64,000 nt of DNA from Mytilisepta virgata. Lineage: Eukaryota > Mollusca > Bivalvia > Mytilida > Mytilidae. A program made the translations under genes and the position numbers. The notes below the pieces were generated by a model, which saw only the letters and a program-made list of their open reading frames with translations, made no database searches and was not told the DNA's origin. The stretch is taken from positions 27,358,150 through 27,422,149 of the forward strand of contig CM051514.1 in NCBI GenBank assembly GCA_028015205.1, given 5' to 3'. Positions 27,201 through 42,200 of the stretch are shown here, in pieces; the stretch's first letter is position 1, and each line of letters starts with the position of its first letter.

Positions 27201-30200
27201 TATAGCTCTAAAATGAGGACATGAACCTATATTTTGTTCGTGCTTATTTGTTTGCTATTCATATGTTCTCTCAAACTAAAACACCTATTTCAAATCCTAT
27301 TTATTTCCTATTAGACCAGGGATCATCCTTAACTACTACTGGAAAAAAGTGGATAGTTTGGTAGCCTACACTTTCTCGAAAATTCAAGAATGGGTCTTCA
27401 GCGTGCAGGGATCTCGGCAATCCCTAAACCCATTGCCAACTATGGTCATGATCACACCTCCAACGAGAGGTATTCCCAATGGAAAGCATACACTGTAGAG
27501 CATCTCAGTGTAAGGTTGAGATTAGTGCTTATTTCGTTGTACAATACTTTGATGGATCAAGTCTTAAGTATGTATGAATAAAACATTTTAAAGGGGAGAA
27601 CTCAGGTGTGAAATCATTACTCTTGATTATCAACTTACACTCTATCAAACAAAAGGTCATGGATATAAATACATATGGTTGCTATGTTTTTTCTGTATAA
27701 ATGGGTGGTTGTAAGGACTTTGGCAATGATCCTGATTTCTGATCTTTGATTTTGTCCTTTATATTAAAGACCTGTCCATCCTAAGTTGGTATATTTTGTT
27801 TCTAATGTTTTGCATACATGGTTGCTAATGATTTTAGCCATGATCTTTACCACTGACCTTTATTTTTAACTTGTAAGATTGTGAAATATAAATGGTGGCT
27901 AGGTACTTTTTCATCGGTTCCTATGGACTTTCCAATGACCTTGACTCTTGACCATCCATTTTGACTTGTAGTGACTGTGGTAGAATATGAACTCAATTAC
28001 AAATGTTGTTAAGCTATGGACAGTATCGGTGACGTTTGACCTTCATTTTAACTCGAACAGCTATAATATAGGGTCTTAAAAATTATATATATGGTTGCTC
28101 AGTACTTTTACTTCAGTTGATAAGGATTTTCTAATGCCCTTGTCCCTTGACCCTCTTTTTACTGGAACAGCTATAATATTGGGTCCTGAACATAAATGTA
28201 TATGATTGCTATATGATTTTCCGTATGTTACTAAGGACTTTTTCAATTACATTGACCGTTGCTAGGTACTTTTCCATTGATTCCTAAGGGTTTTTTTCAA
28301 AGACCTTGATATCTGACATTTGACCTTGGTACTGAAATGTACATCTTTTGAAACTGACCATTTGTTGTATGACATTCTCTTACTATCTATCATAGTTTTC
28401 GAAAAATAATACATGTATAACACATAAAAGTGTCAGGGGCACTAATTCATGTAAAGAGTCATCGTATGACTTTGGACCCATTGACACAAATGTGGATCTT
28501 GAAATTCTAAATATTTGCCAATCATTTTATACTTCTTAGACTTACCAAAGAAAGTTCCATGCCTGTACGATTTATGATTTTCTAGAAATTTTGCTTTTCG
28601 AAAACATAGAAAATTATTTCGACTTCTTGTATTGAAGAATGCAATCGATAACACTTTCTATCTATCGGTTTAAATCTTAGTTTAACAAGGTGTTGTGATA
28701 TGAGAAAGGTTACTCTCTAACAACAAATAGTTTGCTGTTAGGCCCTAAGTCTGTATCTGTATCGCATTCCACCAAGTTTGGTAATGATATGTCACGAAAT
28801 GAAAAAAAACCTAATATTTGGCAGCAGGAAAATATTATAACTAGTAAACCAATTATTCAAAGACAAATTGATGGTCTTTCCACCTAAAAAGTTTATAAGA
28901 CAAAACGTCGAAAATTGCTGCTTAAAAAATAAAGAGACGTTTCTAGACGTTTTCTGTTAAAAAGTAGGTGATGACCAGTCTTACTAATTTGCATTTAAAA
29001 CGTCAAAGAACGTTAATCTGACCTTTAAAATTGAGAGTTCTTAGATATTTTAATTCGTACTAGTTACGGAAATATATTTCACTTTGCAATACAAAAAATG
29101 TCCACAAAAAAATCAACTTTCACAAGAAAAAACTACTTAATTTTACGCTTTAAAAAGCTCAAATTGTTTTGAAAGTTTGTAAAATCCCTCAAAATTTGTG
29201 AAAAATGCAAAATTCTTAATCTGTCTTGACCTTGACCTTGTGACCTTTCTCATGATGTTAGAACAAACGACCTCCTGCCTTTACCATGTACCATAGTCAA
29301 GTTATAAACAAAAAACTGTAAATTCAAACGATCTAGAGCAATTAATCCTATAAAATTACGTCATACGACGTTCAACCAAATATAAAAAAGCTGTGTCTCA
29401 ACGTCCTTAACGTTTTGTCCATTACATTTGATGTCGTCAGATCCTTTTTGACCAAATGTATTGAAGTTGTGAGCAGATGAATTGTAGACATTCCAAAAGG
29501 TTTCATGTCGATCTCGTACAGTTTCTGAGTTTTAGTGATAAGATTTTCTGTTTTTTGGAAGATACTTACGTAAGGGGAAAGTGTTCGGTTTCGCAGGGTC
29601 AATTGGAAATGTAATTTCATGTACAAGGCCTAATAATCAAAAGAACTACAAGATAACGGGAAAGACACTAATGATTATCCACTCCCACAGTTTTAGTACT
29701 TTATGTTTCTGGTCAAATATATCTTGCTCATCTTAACCTCATTGTGTTAGAAAGACACATTAGGCTTTCCCAGTAACAAAAGATAATGAAACGTATTGCT
29801 AAAAAATGTGTTGTCTTGGTGTTGAAACATTCATAGATCTATGTTCTCAAATTTATAACTTTACCTCCCCTAATGCCAGAAATATTAAGGATTTTCATAT
29901 CTTGTTGGAACGTTCTTACTTCCGCCATTTTTGTTGTGACAACTTTTACGTTCGATAACTTGCACATGCAGGTGTGATAAAATGTAACGACTTACATTAC
30001 GAGTAGTTCCCCTTACAACAAAAACATTGTCAGGGATATTAACTGTATTGCATTTGTAAATGTATAAAATGCATTTTCTCTGCAAATACCGATTGGGGAT
30101 ATATAGTAGATATAAATTCCTTGATACCAATTTTGATGCACAAGATGTGCACATTTCATCTATTTACGACTCAATATGAGGACATGTTTTGGGGTCATCA

Positions 30201-33200
30201 AACATAGACACATTTTCTTTTTTTCTTTGGTCATTGTTGGTTCACGTTATTTTGTATTGGACAAAAGTTATATATTAGATAGTTTGAAAAAACAATAACA
30301 TATAGTCTTAAGGCAGACAGAATAACTTTGTTTTATTGTTATTGTGCATATATATACATACCTCACATCTGTTTCCTTCCAATTATTATTTTGTTTATTT
30401 TATTGTTATTTTTTTTTAGCTATTCTGTTTTATTTTTATGGATCGAACGCAGGATACTTGATTGACACAAATCTTTCTGGTCGCAACAAATGTTTTTTTT
30501 TTATCAGTGCATACAATTCAATAGTATATTACGATTATAACTTAACTTGATATAAAAAATCTTTTGATGTGCATCTTTAAACAAAGTGCACACTGTTTAT
30601 TAAAAACAGCTTTAACAGAAAATGTAAATGAAATGTTTTTTTTTCTTATTTGTTATTGTGTTGTTGAAAAGCATACCGGGTTAATTTTTGTATATAACAA
30701 TTAAACATACAGTGTGCTTCATACATGCTTGATCTATACATAATTTAATGTAAGGTCCGATTTTAACATTGACAATAAGTAAAGCACTTGACTTTGCTTT
30801 ACAAAATACGGAAAATCCTACTCTTCCGTAGTACCTATATTTCCAGTTTTTTGTTTAGGGGTTATAGGTGCTCATTTACTTTTGGGTTTTATTTGTTGTT
30901 TTCTTTTGTGGCTTTTTTCCTTGTTTGCTGCAGTGTCTTTTTCTCTAGATTTGAAGAGGGCATTTTGCGTCTTTTGCAGAGTTTAAAGTCACCAGTGAAT
31001 TGATTGTGCATTCAAATGTTCACAGTTGATGCGCTACTGTCGAGAAGACTGATTCTTTAAGATACAACATGTATCTTTGCAGATTTTCTTCCTTGTTGGT
31101 GTTTCCTTTGCCAAATGTTTGGATTTTGGTCCTAGATTGTCTTGGGCTGTATAAATTTCGTATTCAATGAGTAGTCTCAAATTTGTTTCGTCATCCTATC
31201 AGTAAATTTCGGGAGATCCGCATATATAATGCACGGAGTTTATGAATGCCGAATATAAACTTAACATTTTCTGCTACAATCTTATATGAATAATATGCCA
31301 TGGTTCAGTTAATGTAAAGTGTAAAGTAGATACAGGTACATGAATGAATACACGCTTAGAAAATGATCAGCTGAAGCCGGTAATAGTGGTCATATTCTTG
31401 ATGATTTGTAAGTGTTTCGTGGTGACAATGCATCCCTCAGTATGGCTCTTATTTTTCGAAGATTATTGATATATCAATATAAATGAAACTATATGGTAAA
31501 CTCTATCACCGTACATTAATACAAGTGGCTTTAGATATAGAGACGATTTCAAAATCAAAAAGTCCTCATCAGTTGGTCGATATCATTCTTTCAAGAAAGG
31601 ACAAATATACCCAAGGAGCAATAAAACAAAACGTAATCCATTGGACAGACAAACCCGGCAAGACAAATGAACAACCACAAGCACAACAAATAAACAAAGA
31701 AAACTAAAAAACAATGCACAACACGAACTCCTATAACAACCAGGAGTGAACAAGGAGTAAAATGACAAAATCTTCTTTGAAATACACACAGAAACTATCT
31801 GATTCAATTCATACGTAGTATTGTTTGTATAAGACATGTAAGACGCAAGAGACACTTCATCAAGTATTAGGGATGAATACATGTATAAATATTATTACCC
31901 CAAAGTAAAATACAATAAAAAGAACCTTAACTCGATTACAATATACAATTTATTGACGTCAAAAACTGAAATAATACAATAACACAGGCCAATGTCAGTT
32001 AACAAATGTGAAGTCAGTGATTTCAGTTTTCCTCGCTATATGCAAGATGAGGTATGCTTTATTCAATAAAACGTTTTGATTATAGGCAATGTACATGTAT
32101 TTCAGTTTTAGTACGTTTACGGATCTAAACTCCCCGGGACAGTTTCAAAATTATTTCACATGGTCGCACGTATTTTGTCTCACCCTAGGACAAGCCAAGG
32201 AAATCTCACACTGATAAAAATAGGAACTCTTTTGGCAAAACTTCCTCTTCGTTGGAGATACTACAGGGACTTCCGAGATACAGAACAGTACAAAAGGCCC
32301 TTTTCACTAGATTTAGTTGTCATGTCCTAAATTGGTTACTTGAAAGATAGCCGTTAGGGAATGTTTTCTTTATATTTGATCTTCTAGTATGAAAGTGAAT
32401 CTATAGATTCTATTGAGCTGAAGGTCTTGTCGTGTCAGCGATAAATTGCGCTATTGAGTATACCTGAAATTATATTATAATGATTTTAGAACCCAATAAG
32501 ACCAAGATGGTCAGGATGGACTGATAAATTGGCAGGAGTAAAGAGATATGCATTTGAAATATGGAAGATGGAATACAGTTTGGATTACAAAGGATTAAGA
32601 GAGCCTGATATTTTACCTGATTATAACCCAGTTCCAGAGAATATCACAGAAATAATGGAAGATGGTTCGATAACATTTCCAGAATACGAACCAACAGGTC
32701 CGGGTGTATATTCTGCAATACTGCAAATAGCGGATAAAGCAAACAATTCACGATACGTCAGACGAATAGCTATCTTTGATAAAACGTCTGAAATAACAAC
32801 TATTGATGAAAATCGCTTGTATGCTACTTCCGCCTCAAATGAATCGGACTATGTTTGGCAAACTGTACCCCATACAGGTCAAGCAACAACACTGAAATTA
32901 ACCTGGGAAAATCATTTTATAAACAAAGTGCACGAGCGGGGACATTTCTTAGCGAAGGTGCTAGATTATACTCCGCGGCTAAGCGATAATGTCAGTAGAG
33001 TAGATTACAAAAGAATTGAACCACAGTTTGACGACAACGAAGGAACAAGAACAAAAACAGAAATAATAAATATCAACTCAATTGTAAGGTTTGAAATAGT
33101 TCACGGGCAAAAAAGCAATCTTGTTCCAACTCTTGGGTGGTATAATGTAACACCACTAAGGGAGAACGAGACTTTGGTTTTGACTGGCGTTACTGTTAAA

Positions 33201-36200
33201 GATGGTGATTCTCGACAGGTTTGGATCAGAGCCCATGATGCAATGGGGAATACAAAAGTAGACTCTACAGCCATTTATTTTGATAGCAGTCCTCCAAACG
33301 TTGGCAATCCAAAATTTAAGAAGAATGTTGACGATGGAGAATTTGCTTTTTCTAGCAGGTAAATGTTGTTATATAATGACGTAAATATTATGAAAACAGT
33401 TTCACCTACACATTTGTCTTTGGATTCGCTATAGTTTTTTGCAGATAACAAAGGATACAAGTATAAGTCTAATAATCTTGATCAGAACCATGCGTTCGAC
33501 GCTATCCAGCCTACAGTACATGTATTTCATTAAATTGTCAAAAGTTCACAATTCATTCAAGTACGGGTAGAATTCCTGGTCTTGTAACTATATGCTGGAA
33601 AATGTGATAAATACATACAGGCATGGCCGACTTGATTTGGAATTAATTTTTGTCAAAATACAGTCCTATTTATTAAAACGTATACTTCTGTTGAATGTAA
33701 GGTTATTGTTGACCTTTCCTGTTATCCATTTTGTTGTTTATTACAACTCTGTCGGGTAAATACTGAACTTAATGATTTTTGTATAAATTAGACATTTGAA
33801 CTATTTTCAAAATCATGCCTCTTGTACATATTATCTAATAATTCTTCCTCGTAGATTCATTAAATAATTGTCAGATTTTAGAAATTGATGACATAAAAGA
33901 TTAAAAAGTTCAAAGGCTAAAAATGCTAACCGATGAATATTTTCGGTAAATCTTCCTGTTCATAAAATTTGAAATTATCTTAAAGTTAGGGTTACAAATC
34001 TGTCATGTTAAAATCTTCCAGTTCATAAAATTTGAAATTATCTTAAATTTAGGGTTACAACTCTGTCGTGTTAAAATCGCCTTACTTGGATTAAAATTAA
34101 ACTACTTGATTGTGTAGCTCAAATTATTTTGAAATTATTAAAATTTCTCAGAATCCATAGTTAAACGCTTGGTTTCTTTGTTGTAAGGTTTTGAATAATC
34201 AGTAATAAAATAATTAAGTTCTGCTTCACAATCTAGTTTTCTAATCAACATTTTGATAAACATTTTTGCGAACAATTTTTATCTGCAATAAAAGTTCCAT
34301 CAACATATCCATCATATGCTACATTTCATGTATTGCAGAGTAACTATTGGTGCAAAGGATGCCCACAGCGGAATTGTTAAAGTTTCATTTAAGTTTGTCG
34401 TCAACATAACAGGTGAAGTAAAGAATCAGAAGGATTTCATGATAGATTCACAGGTAACCAAACTTCTAGATTGGTTGTAATACCTTTATCACAATTGTAA
34501 TATCGTTTAGCTGGGTACAGCATAATATATAATAATACCTAAGTCGGTAGGGAAAATTCTTTTGACAAACCAAAAACGTGAAAATGCTGCGTAAATTGGT
34601 AGGCCCCACAGTCTGAGAATATAAATTCTTAAACCTTATTGCGCATCTACATTTGGCGTATGACAATACTGTAAAAAAATAAAAGAGTTTAGGTCACAAG
34701 CTTAACTTCACAATTTAGGGAAATGGACCGGGAAACCTTATTATGCATGTACATACGGTGTATGAAATACAGTAAAGAAGAGTGCAGGTCACAAGCTTAA
34801 ACTCACAATTTTCGAAGGTTGACCAAATCAAAATCAACATTCTAAATCATTATTGCGCAAAGACAACTTGTAAGAAACCCTAGGCCTTCCAGAAAGAAAT
34901 TAAATTCCTAAACCCCAAACTGAAGTAAGAGTTGATATCACAAGAAAGTGTGACAAACGGACGGAATTTCTACGAAATAGATTATGGGATAATAATAGTG
35001 ATTTCATCAATTAATGTTTTTTTTTTGTTATAGTGACGGATACAATACAATCGGGTTTTTTTTGGTAAAATAGGGTCGTAATATTTGTATAAGGCCTTTG
35101 AACAAAGTGCTAAATAATCATCTTTTTTGTGTTTCGTATCACAAGGCAAATATTTTTATAAGATTTAGCAACTAAAACATAAAGTAAATGGTGTAAGACT
35201 GATCAACATAAAAAATTAAAAAGTCTTCAATAATTAATAATTTGAAAATCGGTACAAATATTATTTTTATATACTAATAGAGTGATGTCTGGTGAGTATA
35301 CAAAATCATGAATTCACTCAATAAAGATGCCAACTAATTTTGTCCTATCACATCGTTACATAACATGCATAAGATACTTAAATATTTTTTGGGAAAAAGG
35401 AGGAAATTTCAATCGAAAGATGGCACCTCTCGAATATACTTTTCGTGTACGGTGTGTGGCACTTCAATTTGTTGAGTGATATAGTACAGATATGACATGT
35501 GTTTGGTTATATTAAAGGTCTCAAATCACTATACAATTAAGGAGATCTTTTCTCTCCAGGAACCTGGAAGCTGTGACCAAATAAGAGAATGCTATTGTAT
35601 TAGAGATGGTAGATGTTTTATGATTGATACAGTACTGGATATCGACAATTGTTGGCTGAAGGTTCCTATAGACAGAGTTGATGATGAAATTTATAGACTA
35701 GAAATAACTGTATATAATTTGGCCATGTTGTCCAATCAAACGACCCATGATGTAAGTAACTTAGAAATGGTTAGAATATGTTTCTTTTTTCGATAGTATT
35801 GAGGGATTTCAGTTGTGTAAATTTGTTATTTTTTCTTATGGAAACGCTTTCTGTACATATTGGAGAAAAATAAAACAACATCGTGCAGTATTTGGAACAT
35901 TTTTGTATTTTTGAAGTGTCAAAACGTATTCAAAGAATTTATTGTTTTCACATTTTCTACTGAATTTTTATTTTTTAAAATTTCTAAAATTTACAGGGAA
36001 ATGTTTAAATGCGTCATCAAGTTCTCTTTATTTTAGCTTGGCAAGGTTGGAAGTTTCAGCGGCATACAGCAGTGTAAGATACAAATAGGAAAAGTGATGT
36101 TATTTAATTTAACGTAGTTATTGTCGTATATATCCTAATGTTTCTTTGTTTAGCTCACCTGGCCTGGCTCCTCTAAAAATACATTTTTTGTAATTGGCAG

Positions 36201-39200
36201 ATTTCAACCAAACTTGGTGGGAATTATTATGGACGCACCTCTACAAACAGTCCATCATTGGTTCCGATTGGAGGAACAACATGGTCGCCAGAGGCCATCT
36301 TTGATTTTTATTGGCCAATTTTCAAGCATTTTCTCCTCTGAAACTAAGTATGAAATGTTTTGAAACTTTGCAGAATTGATAACAACAATACCTTCTACAA
36401 AGGATCCACTTTTGGTTGAGATTTGTCGCTCAATCGACGGCTGTGGTTATTCAAAGTTTCCATTGAAAGCATATGGGAAAAAACTTTTTTGTCCATTGCT
36501 CAGGAACTAATGGGAAGATTGTAACCAAAATTTGGCAGGAATGATGAATGGAAGGACTACTATAAAATTTCCACCTTTGGTTCCGGATGGATGAAAAACA
36601 TGGCCGCCAGAGGCCATCTTTGATTTTTATTGGCCAAATTTCAAAAATTTTCTCCTTGAAACTACATTATGAAATGTTTTGAAACTTCGCAGTATTGATG
36701 AGACTTTTGGTTCGTATTCATATACTCAACTGACGGCTGTTCAAAGTTTTCGTTGATTCCATATGAGAAAGGACTTATTTGTCATTTGCTCAGGAACTAA
36801 TGGGCAGACTATAAGTTGGTAGGAATCTCGCCTGGAAGGACAGATGCAAATGATCCACCCTTTTTAGGTCAAAGGTCAACTATCAAGGTTACTTTGACTT
36901 TTCTTTTTTCATATTTCATTATCAAATACGTCTTTTATTGTATTAAAATCCACATTACTAATACAGATAATTTAAAAATGAAATTAATTGAGTGGTTTAT
37001 TTTATTAACACGCTTTTTAAATACATTTTTAGTTTTTATTTATTTCGTTTCTTTCCAAATTCGTGCAAATATTAACTTATGAAAAATACGAAGGACTATA
37101 GGTGAACCACAACTCAACAACAGTGTATTGCATTGAAATTTGTAATTTGACTTAAATATGTTTTTATAATGTTTTGTCTTATTAGCGTTGGAAATATTTA
37201 CTTACTCAAAAAAGCATTATAATGAACGGCTACTCAACTATTTGCATTTGGACAATTGCATTTACTATATGAATAGTTTTGCCTTTATTTTACTATTATA
37301 ATAGAAAGGACAAATACACCCCCCCGCCCCCCCCCCCCCCAAATAAATGAACAACACGAACTCCTATAAAAACCAGGAGTGAACCCAGGTGCTCCGGAAG
37401 GGTAAGCAGTTCCTGCTCCGTACACGGCATCCGTCGTGAAGTTCAACAATGTCAATTCGGGGGAAGTCACAAATCGGTGGAGGCACATAAAATGTTACGA
37501 CAGTGGGAACAGGCCCAACACCATCTTAATAGATATTTGAACTCTGTAATGGTCAATCAATTCGTGATGACGACCGTAAAATTTCCTAAGTGATGACATC
37601 AACTTATCCCTGATAAAACCCTGGTTAAGAAGCTTTTGTTACAGCAGTAATCCTATTTGTCGAAAGTCAGTTTAACTCACGCATATATATATAGAGAGAA
37701 TGTGACATTCAGTAAAATTATACAATTGACTTGCCTATGTTCATTTTCTTAATTTTTGTTATAAATTACAGTCCATCTAATATATCAATACAAAAGACTA
37801 CAGACACAAGTTTGAGCATCAAGTGGGTACAAGCCCCCACGTGCTATGAACGTGCAGGGATATTGATTCGTTTATTTAGACCTGATAATAGTACACGAGA
37901 CTTCAAAGTCCACAAAGACGCTACAACATTTGATCTTACAGGACTTTCACCAACTACAAACTATTGGTTTTTACTTTTTACCAAATATGGCAATGATACA
38001 CATTTTGTAAGGAGCGGATCACCGGGTATACTGCAATTTCAGACTGCAGAACCATGTAAGAAAAACAAATTCATATATCTGTTGCCATTAAAGTATTTAC
38101 AGCCTTTTGCCATTTGCAAGTCCTACATAGGCAAATGTTCACATAATTAGATGCCATGAACATGAACCAAGTCTTTCACTATTTGATATTTTCTTAAAAA
38201 AGTGTAAATAGGAATTTAGAAATAATTACATTGTATATTAGCCATATTAACCCTGCTATATTTTCAGTTTTGAATAATTGTCTCCCTCCTCAAGTCATCA
38301 CTGTAACTTTAAGATGGAGAACTGTAATGAAAGCTCTGTTAGTTTGCTTCAACATTATGAACTTGTATGATTTTTGTATCAAAAATTTACACTAGTAAAT
38401 AAAATTAATCTAAAATGGATATGCTTGTTTGTTCATAGTTTGTCTTGATTTTCTGCTGAACAATATCTTCAAGCAATTAAAGATAAACAAGATTTAATAA
38501 AGACATTTTATCTATCAGTAAATTAAGACAAGTTTATGTCAGTTCAACATAGGTAAAGTTAAACATTATATCTTAATAAATTGCAAGTGCATTGTCATGA
38601 TCTTATTTTTTAAAGTTTTTTTGTGAAATACAGAATTTTAAAAATCAAGCAAATGAAGCTTAAACAAGACAGAACTGTGTTACCAGTGATATTCTCCATG
38701 TTCTTGTTTTGTCTGAAAAGCAAGATATCTCAGGAAAGGTCAACAGTAATACACCAAACAATAAACACCGTCATTCTCAACCAGTAAAATTTTAAACCTT
38801 TCACATAAATGTTTTTCATATTAAATATTTGATAGCTTTACAACATTACTTTACAGCCAAAGGTTTTCCTCCAGGTGGTGTTGCGGGACTGTCAGCAGGC
38901 AAGTAAAAAAACACTGCCCTTGCCATTAAAATCAAACATTCCAACCTGAAATAATAACCTTTAAGTAGAAATTGTACACATTTCCAAAGAGTCTTTATTT
39001 TTCAAAAGAAATCATATTATTTTCTTACTTTGTTCTTTCTTTATCTTAGCCCATCGACTTTACGATTTAAAAATGTCATTTCGGTTTGCATGTCAACTCG
39101 AATTGATTTGAATACCCTGGACCACATGGATCTGGTCTCTTACTTTTAAATATTGTCTTATATTAGTATAAAATTTGAAAAAGTAAACTTAAAATACATA

Positions 39201-42200
39201 AACATTATGATGAAATAAAGTCCGTTGCAAGAAAACTATCTCAATACGAAATTAATCACTGTTAAGAACGATTACATTAACAATGTATGTTGAAAAAAGT
39301 AAAACAAAAACAAAGAAAAAAGGTGTTTATTTCTAGGTACACGTACATAGATATATCCGGTGTTTTTATTGGGACACCTGATGTGTCTGCGTGAATGTTT
39401 GTTTCATATTCTTTTCTGTGTTTTTTAGTTTCCATTCTTAGTATATACACATACTGCCGAGAACGCACAGAAACAATGCCATCTTTCAAATGCCCACTTA
39501 AAAAACAGCAATACAAGGATAATTGTTGATTGCTTTACTCATGTAAAAATATTTTATTGTAGGATTTATATTTATCATTATTGTTATCGTCATTGTTTTG
39601 GTATTCCTTGGGAGAACTGGACGTTTACAACCAGCAAAAGCTAAGATGACACAGGGAATAAGAACAATACGCAACACAATACGACACCGTCCAGGTCGTG
39701 GTCGAGGAGATGCATATAATGTAATCACATTTCCATTTTATTTTACTTATGAACAGGATCAATCTGATCACAAATTCTGTATTTTGTGTTTTCCTTGTAA
39801 GGATACTAGGTACAATATTTTTTGCTTTGAAGGGTTAGTATACCCTGCATGGTTTTAATTGCATTCTGATAAAAGTGTATCTTATCTTGAAAAATTAACC
39901 AATGTTTCAGAAAACGTTTGAAATCGTTTATAAACTCGTCTTGGATATGAATTTTATTCCTTCATATATTTTTTTTTCACAGAATCGAGCCTACTCCTCA
40001 CAGTTTGACGATGATATATACTTTTATGGACAAATGGATATAAAAGATGAGAACAAAATGCTTATCTCTAGAAAGGATATTTCTTTGGAATCAGAATTGA
40101 CAGTTGGAAGATTTGCTACTATCTATGTGGCTAAATATTACACTAAGAGAGAAGTTCAAACAGTTGTAGCCAAAGTAATAAAAGGTATGTTAAATAACAA
40201 CTCTTCATTAGTCAGAAGTAGGTCTTAAGATGTTTTCACTTCAATGCCAGAGGAAAAATTCACAAAAAGATTATTTCATTTCATGTTAATAATGTTTGCA
40301 AACATTTTTCGATGCAGAGATATTTAAAACATTGTTTCCTAAATTATGTCTTAATAATTATACTCGTTATGGTTTCAGATGATCAAAACGAAGAAAATAT
40401 ATTAAAGATGAGGGCCAAGATAAATTTTTATACTGAAAAAGTTGGTCATCATAAAAACATAATGGATTTCATTGGATATGTTGAAGATGATGTTCGTATG
40501 TATTGCTTAAGTGTAGTGTATATCCAAAAATACCACTTTTTGCACTAGATATAGTGCTCAGTATAGAGCCGAGGAAAAAACCGAGAACAGTTTAAAATCC
40601 CTTACAGCAGTAATTTCTTAAGTATTACTTTCCTTTCCAAATAGAATTACTAGCTAACTAAAAACTGATTTCGCTTTAAGTTTCCTTGGTGCTCTGAGAG
40701 GACTCATTTTTAGCTCACCTGACCAAAGGGTCAAGTAAGCTATTATCATCACTTGGCGTCCGTCGTCGTCCTTTAATTTTTTCAAAAATATTCTCTGAAA
40801 CTACTGGGCCAAATGGAAACAAAAGCATCATTAGGATATCTAGTTTACAAAACATGTCCAATGACCCCGCCTGCCAACCAACATGGCCGATATGACTAAA
40901 AATAGAACATACGGGTAAACTGCAGTTTGTGTTTGATATCTCAAAAACTAAAGCATTTAGAGCAAAACTGACATGGAATGAAAATGTTCATCAGGTCAAG
41001 ATCTACCTGCCATGAAATTTCAGACGAATCGGTCAACCCTTTGTTGGGTTATTGCCCCTGAATTGTTAATTTTAATGAAAGTTTGCAGTTTTAGGTTATT
41101 ATCTTGAATATTATTATAGATAAAAACAAAATGTAAACAGCAAAATTTTCAACAAAGTAAGATCTATAATTAAATCAACACGACCAAACTCGTTAATTGA
41201 CCCCTTTTAGGAGTGTTTGCCCTTGTAAAGACGGCGTCCGGCGTAACCTTTTCTTTAAAGATCTCCTATGAAACCACTGGTCCAATCGGGACTAAAATTT
41301 AATGGTATGGTCTTTCGGTGACCCCTTTCAAAAGTATGTCCGGCATCACCGCCTTCATTGGATATGGCTGCTGTGACTAAAACTAGAAAAAAAGGGGGGC
41401 TGAATTATAAAAAATCTATGAAAATACATGGTCAATTGACACCAGACTTTGCAAAAATGGTTCTCTGAAGGTTCTCTCAAAATTTTGTCCGTTGACTCAG
41501 ACTGTCAACCAAGATGGCCACCACAGCCGAAGTTAGTTTAACATAGGATCCTACGGGAAAATTCATTTAAAAATCCTCGTCTGAAACCACTGAGGCAATT
41601 GAAACTGAACATGGCAGCAATGGTCCTTACATGGTCCTCTTTTAGAATTGTGTCCGATAACCCGGACTACCAACCAAGATAGCCACCACAGCCACAGTTT
41701 AAAATAATTGAGCAAATTGGAACCAAACTTGGCAGAAATGGTCCTCTTTCAGAATTATGTCAATTTTCAGAATTTTCGGATTATCTGGACTTTCAATCAA
41801 GATGGCTGCCACAGCTGAACTTAGTTTTATCATTTTATTTATTTTTTTCAACAAAGAACCCAACTTGAAAATTTATTTAAAAATGTTCTTGTCTGAAACC
41901 ATCGGGGCAATTGAAACCAGACTGAGCAGCAATGGTATTAAATGTAATTTGTTAGTATTTTTAGCTGTGGGCGTCATCATAAATCAACGAGGCCTGTGAT
42001 GAGTGGATATGATATAATGCATGTCATTGTATTTGTCATTATAGAATAGGTTGTTGTATATATTAGATAATAACGTATTATGATTTATTAAGGTGGACCA
42101 CTTATGGTACTAGAATATTGCGAAAAAGGGGTACTTAAAGATTTCTTGGCTAAAAACAAATCAAATATGACCATTGATCTAGAAGAAAGATTGTTTCGTC

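Larger units (their letters stand above)
26666..32489 (+). other. Intron 8 (5.8 kb)
   Basis: Phase 0 on both sides. It contains a TTAA-flanked MITE (26937-27328), degenerate repeats (27600-28330), a possible exon 7 remnant (about 30446) and a dispersed repeat (31580-31780). Stretches 28331-30430, 30510-31570 and 31790-32480 hold no recognised feature. Confidence 0.6.

Noticed and set aside
39598..39858. RGD tripeptide near the end of exon 15 as an integrin-binding site
   Set aside because: It lies on the cytosolic side of the membrane helix in the basic juxtamembrane region.
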